A DNA stretch of 64,000 bases from Flavobacteriales bacterium (lineage in GTDB: Bacteria; Bacteroidota; Bacteroidia; Flavobacteriales_D; Sanyastnellaceae): the NCBI GenBank assembly GCA_947456965.1, contig CANGTU010000009.1:1-64000 (forward strand). Reading direction: 5' to 3'. Positions 61,949 through 64,000 of the stretch are shown piece by piece. Numbering within the stretch: the first letter of the stretch is position 1; each line of letters starts with the position of its first letter. A model generated the notes under the pieces. The model made no database searches. It saw only the letters and a program-made list of their open reading frames with translations, and was not told where the DNA came from. Made by a program: the position numbers and the translations under genes.

Positions 61949-64000
61949 CTACCGGAGTATCGTAAGATACCCCTCAATATCCCGCCGAACACCAAATGGC
62001 AATCTCAGGATGTAATAATAGGTGCCATCGGCTACATCCCGGGCCTGCCAGTCATTGGCATAGCTGCTACTTTCATAGATCTTGGCTCCCCAACGGTCAA
62101 AGATGAACAACTCAGCGCCTGGATAATTTTCCAGGCCCAGAATCACGAAAAACTGGTTCTCGTTGTCGTTGTTCGGAGTGAATACATTCGGGATCGTGAT
62201 GGAACAGGCGTCAGGCAAAATGGCCCATTCAGCCGAAGCTGTTCCGCAGACATTAGAAACCGTGCCCATCACCTCGATAATCTGCCCGAGACAGTCCTGA
62301 GGCACTTGCTCGCTGCAGAAGGTCAGAGATGAACCACCATTGAGTTCGAGATTGCCACAATTGCTGGTCCACTGGTAGGTCTGGCCATTGACAGAACCCA
62401 GGGCGAGTACTTCGCACTCATTCGGACAAAGAATCCGCACGTTGCTGCTGCCTCCCGTGATGGTGGGTGCGGATGTAATGACCACGTTGGAACAACCTTC
62501 AACCAGAGTGCCACATCCGGCATCATCCGTTACCGAGTAGCAATAATTGCCACTGGTATCCACCGTGAGGCTGTTGCCGGTCTGCCCGCCATTCCAGGTA
62601 AGCATGTATCCTGGGGGTACGCCCACAGAGAGGGTAACGGTTTCTGCATTGCACTCGAGAATTTGTGCGGGAGGAACGGGGCTAAGGGTAGCGGCCGGCA
62701 CCAGAGTGACCTCGGCAATGGCGGGTATGCTTGAATCGCAAAGGTTCGATACGACCACCGAGTACATGCCGGAGGTTGTGACATTCAAGGTGGGCCCGCT
62801 TCCTGAAGGTGTCCACATGTACTGGAGTTCAGGATGGTCCTGAGCCGGCGGAATGGGATCCAGTGTGAGCGAACCTCCATTGCAGAGGAACTGATCCTCC
62901 AGGTTGGGATCCGGCACATCCGGCTGGTGCTGGATGTCGAGGGAGTAGGATGCAGCGCCGCATCCATTGGTGATGGTTGCCTGCATGGTGGCTGTGGTGT
63001 AGCCTGTATATGGCCCTGCAACCGCTGAGAGCCCATCGGGCGAAGGGTTAACCCCTTGTCCGCTCCACGTGATTACTCCCGTTCCTCCTGCGTCGACGAT
63101 CCCGAGCTCAACGGCATAGGTTTCATTGTCACAGAGCAACGCATCGCTGTCAGGAGTCATCACGAGCGAGGGTGGCTGGGTAAACTCGAGTTCGTAACAG
63201 TGGTCAATACCACATGCTGGATCAGTAAAGCACAGGGTGTAAAGCCCGAACTGTGTAGGGGTAAATGCCGTGTTGTATTCGTCCATCTCGGTCATGGTCC
63301 AACCTCCAGGACCAGTCACATTCCACATGCCAAATAATGGCTGTGAGGTGCATCCGGACGTTGCACACCATAGCACACCAGGGGTCAGTCCGGGGCCAAT
63401 GACTTGCTGGCCTTGGTTGCTGCAATTGAAAATCCATACGGTGTTATTGGCATCGCCAACTCCACTGGAAACATACTCGACACAGATTTCATCACCCACG
63501 GTTATCGGGGCATTGCCAATCGTGAACGTGTTGCTCGAGGTCATAATGTATTGATCCGTTGTGCCATTGAGATGGGTGACCGTTACAACGAGGTTCGATC
63601 CTTGCCAGCCATTGGCACTGGTGCTGAGCATGTAAATGGTAACATTTCCATCAGCTGGATTGGAGTATCCGCCGCTGAAGGTGACCGTTTCCATTCCATT
63701 ACAATAGGCACCGGAATTGTCATCATTATCCTCATCAATAAAGGACTCAATAATCTCCACGCTTTGGATATTAAAGCCCTGACATCCCTCTTCATTGGTT
63801 ACAATGACCTGATAGGTGCCGGACAAATTGCCCGTGAGGTTCATGCACTGCTGGTCGGTTGGTTCACCGGGAGTGAGCTGGCCCGGATATCCAGGGTAAA
63901 CACTCCAGCTATAAGTTTCCCATTCTTCTGTGGTGCAAACGTTGCCCGTGGTGCCGGGACAAATGACAATGGGCTCATTGTTTGTGCTCAGGTCCGGGAT
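61949..64000 (-). CDS. T9SS type B secreted adhesin-like protein, C-terminal part (runs off right edge)
   Basis: The frame is open from the window edge (64,000) to the TAA at 61,949, giving 683 residues of a larger protein. It contains repeated Ig-like or PKD-like domains rich in Gly, Thr and Asn, with many paired Cys and repeats of the type SGTYQVIVTNEEGCQG, SGMYSVVVSNLC and SGNYCYSVTDDAGCG. The last 90 residues form the gliding-motility-associated C-terminal domain: IPNVFTPNNDNENQFFVI, AELFIFDRWGAKIYESS, DGTYYYILRL and GYLTILR. The T9SS type B signal implies export and surface display. An internal Met at 63,844 is not the true start. The gene ends two bases before radA. Confidence 0.93.
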   Translation of the reverse strand: MPDLSTNNEPIVICPGTTGNVCTTEEWETYSWSVYPGYPGQLTPGEPTDQQCMNLTGNLSGTYQVIVTNEEGCQGFNIQSVEIIESFIDEDNDDNSGAYCNGMETVTFSGGYSNPADGNVTIYMLSTSANGWQGSNLVVTVTHLNGTTDQYIMTSSNTFTIGNAPITVGDEICVEYVSSGVGDANNTVWIFNCSNQGQQVIGPGLTPGVLWCATSGCTSQPLFGMWNVTGPGGWTMTEMDEYNTAFTPTQFGLYTLCFTDPACGIDHCYELEFTQPPSLVMTPDSDALLCDNETYAVELGIVDAGGTGVITWSGQGVNPSPDGLSAVAGPYTGYTTATMQATITNGCGAASYSLDIQHQPDVPDPNLEDQFLCNGGSLTLDPIPPAQDHPELQYMWTPSGSGPTLNVTTSGMYSVVVSNLCDSSIPAIAEVTLVPAATLSPVPPAQILECNAETVTLSVGVPPGYMLTWNGGQTGNSLTVDTSGNYCYSVTDDAGCGTLVEGCSNVVITSAPTITGGSSNVRILCPNECEVLALGSVNGQTYQWTSNCGNLELNGGSSLTFCSEQVPQDCLGQIIEVMGTVSNVCGTASAEWAILPDACSITIPNVFTPNNDNENQFFVILGLENYPGAELFIFDRWGAKIYESSSYANDWQARDVADGTYYYILRLPFGVRRDIEGYLTILR

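Noticed and set aside
1-64000. CRISPR array, rRNA operon, prophage or complete insertion sequence
   Set aside because: No regularly spaced identical repeats, rRNA sequence, phage structural genes or transposase was found on either strand.

Overview
The window looks like chromosome of a Bacteroidota bacterium, probably Flavobacteriales-like. Three lines of evidence point there. Several secreted proteins end in type IX secretion (T9SS) sorting domains: type A at 24,356, 37,696 and 48,709, and type B (gliding-motility-associated) at 61,949. Several lineage-typical families are present (DUF2480, DUF2490, DUF6629, and likely DUF6341 and DUF6427 next to purD). Promoter-like sites resemble the Bacteroidota pattern TTTG / TAnnTTTG, and Shine-Dalgarno sequences are scarce. 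The bulk of the window has balanced to moderately high GC and dense, short-gapped genes.

The left end (about 240-6,600) is accessory. It holds an AT-rich run of minus-strand genes: a DUF2971 protein, an unknown 141-aa protein, a DnaQ-like exonuclease fused to a BRCT domain, and a SEFIR-domain protein. A recurring motif, (T)GTCGGTTTGCA, sits at the gene boundaries, twice with the stop codon embedded in it. This resembles a gene-cassette array. A stand-alone HsdR-N-like nuclease-domain protein follows, then a 480-bp spacer with four inverted or direct copies of a GC-rich dispersed repeat and a short tandem repeat. This is the most likely place for an undescribed, possibly defence-related, system.

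The rest is mainly core genome. Translation and transcription genes are rimP-nusA-infB (with a leader terminator), lepA, rlmH, rnr, tRNA-CAU, tRNA-Arg(CCU) and a MiaE-like tRNA hydroxylase. Purine synthesis is represented by purD and purQ, isoprenoid synthesis by dxs and vitamin B6 synthesis by pdxA. Other metabolic genes are lipB, a phosphoglucose/phosphomannose isomerase and acs. DNA repair and replication genes are polA and radA. The cell envelope is served by a lipoprotein alpha-2-macroglobulin that overlaps penicillin-binding protein 1C, a GT-C glycosyltransferase with a membrane partner, and DUF3108 and DUF2490 proteins.

Signalling and stress genes include a membrane histidine kinase, a double universal stress protein, and an AAA+ (ChlI/MoxR-like) plus VWA-domain pair. 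Secreted T9SS cargo comprises a small type A protein, an M43 metalloprotease with a PKD domain, an esterase with a starch-binding-like domain, and a large type B protein running off the right edge. No CRISPR array, complete insertion sequence, phage or rRNA operon was seen.
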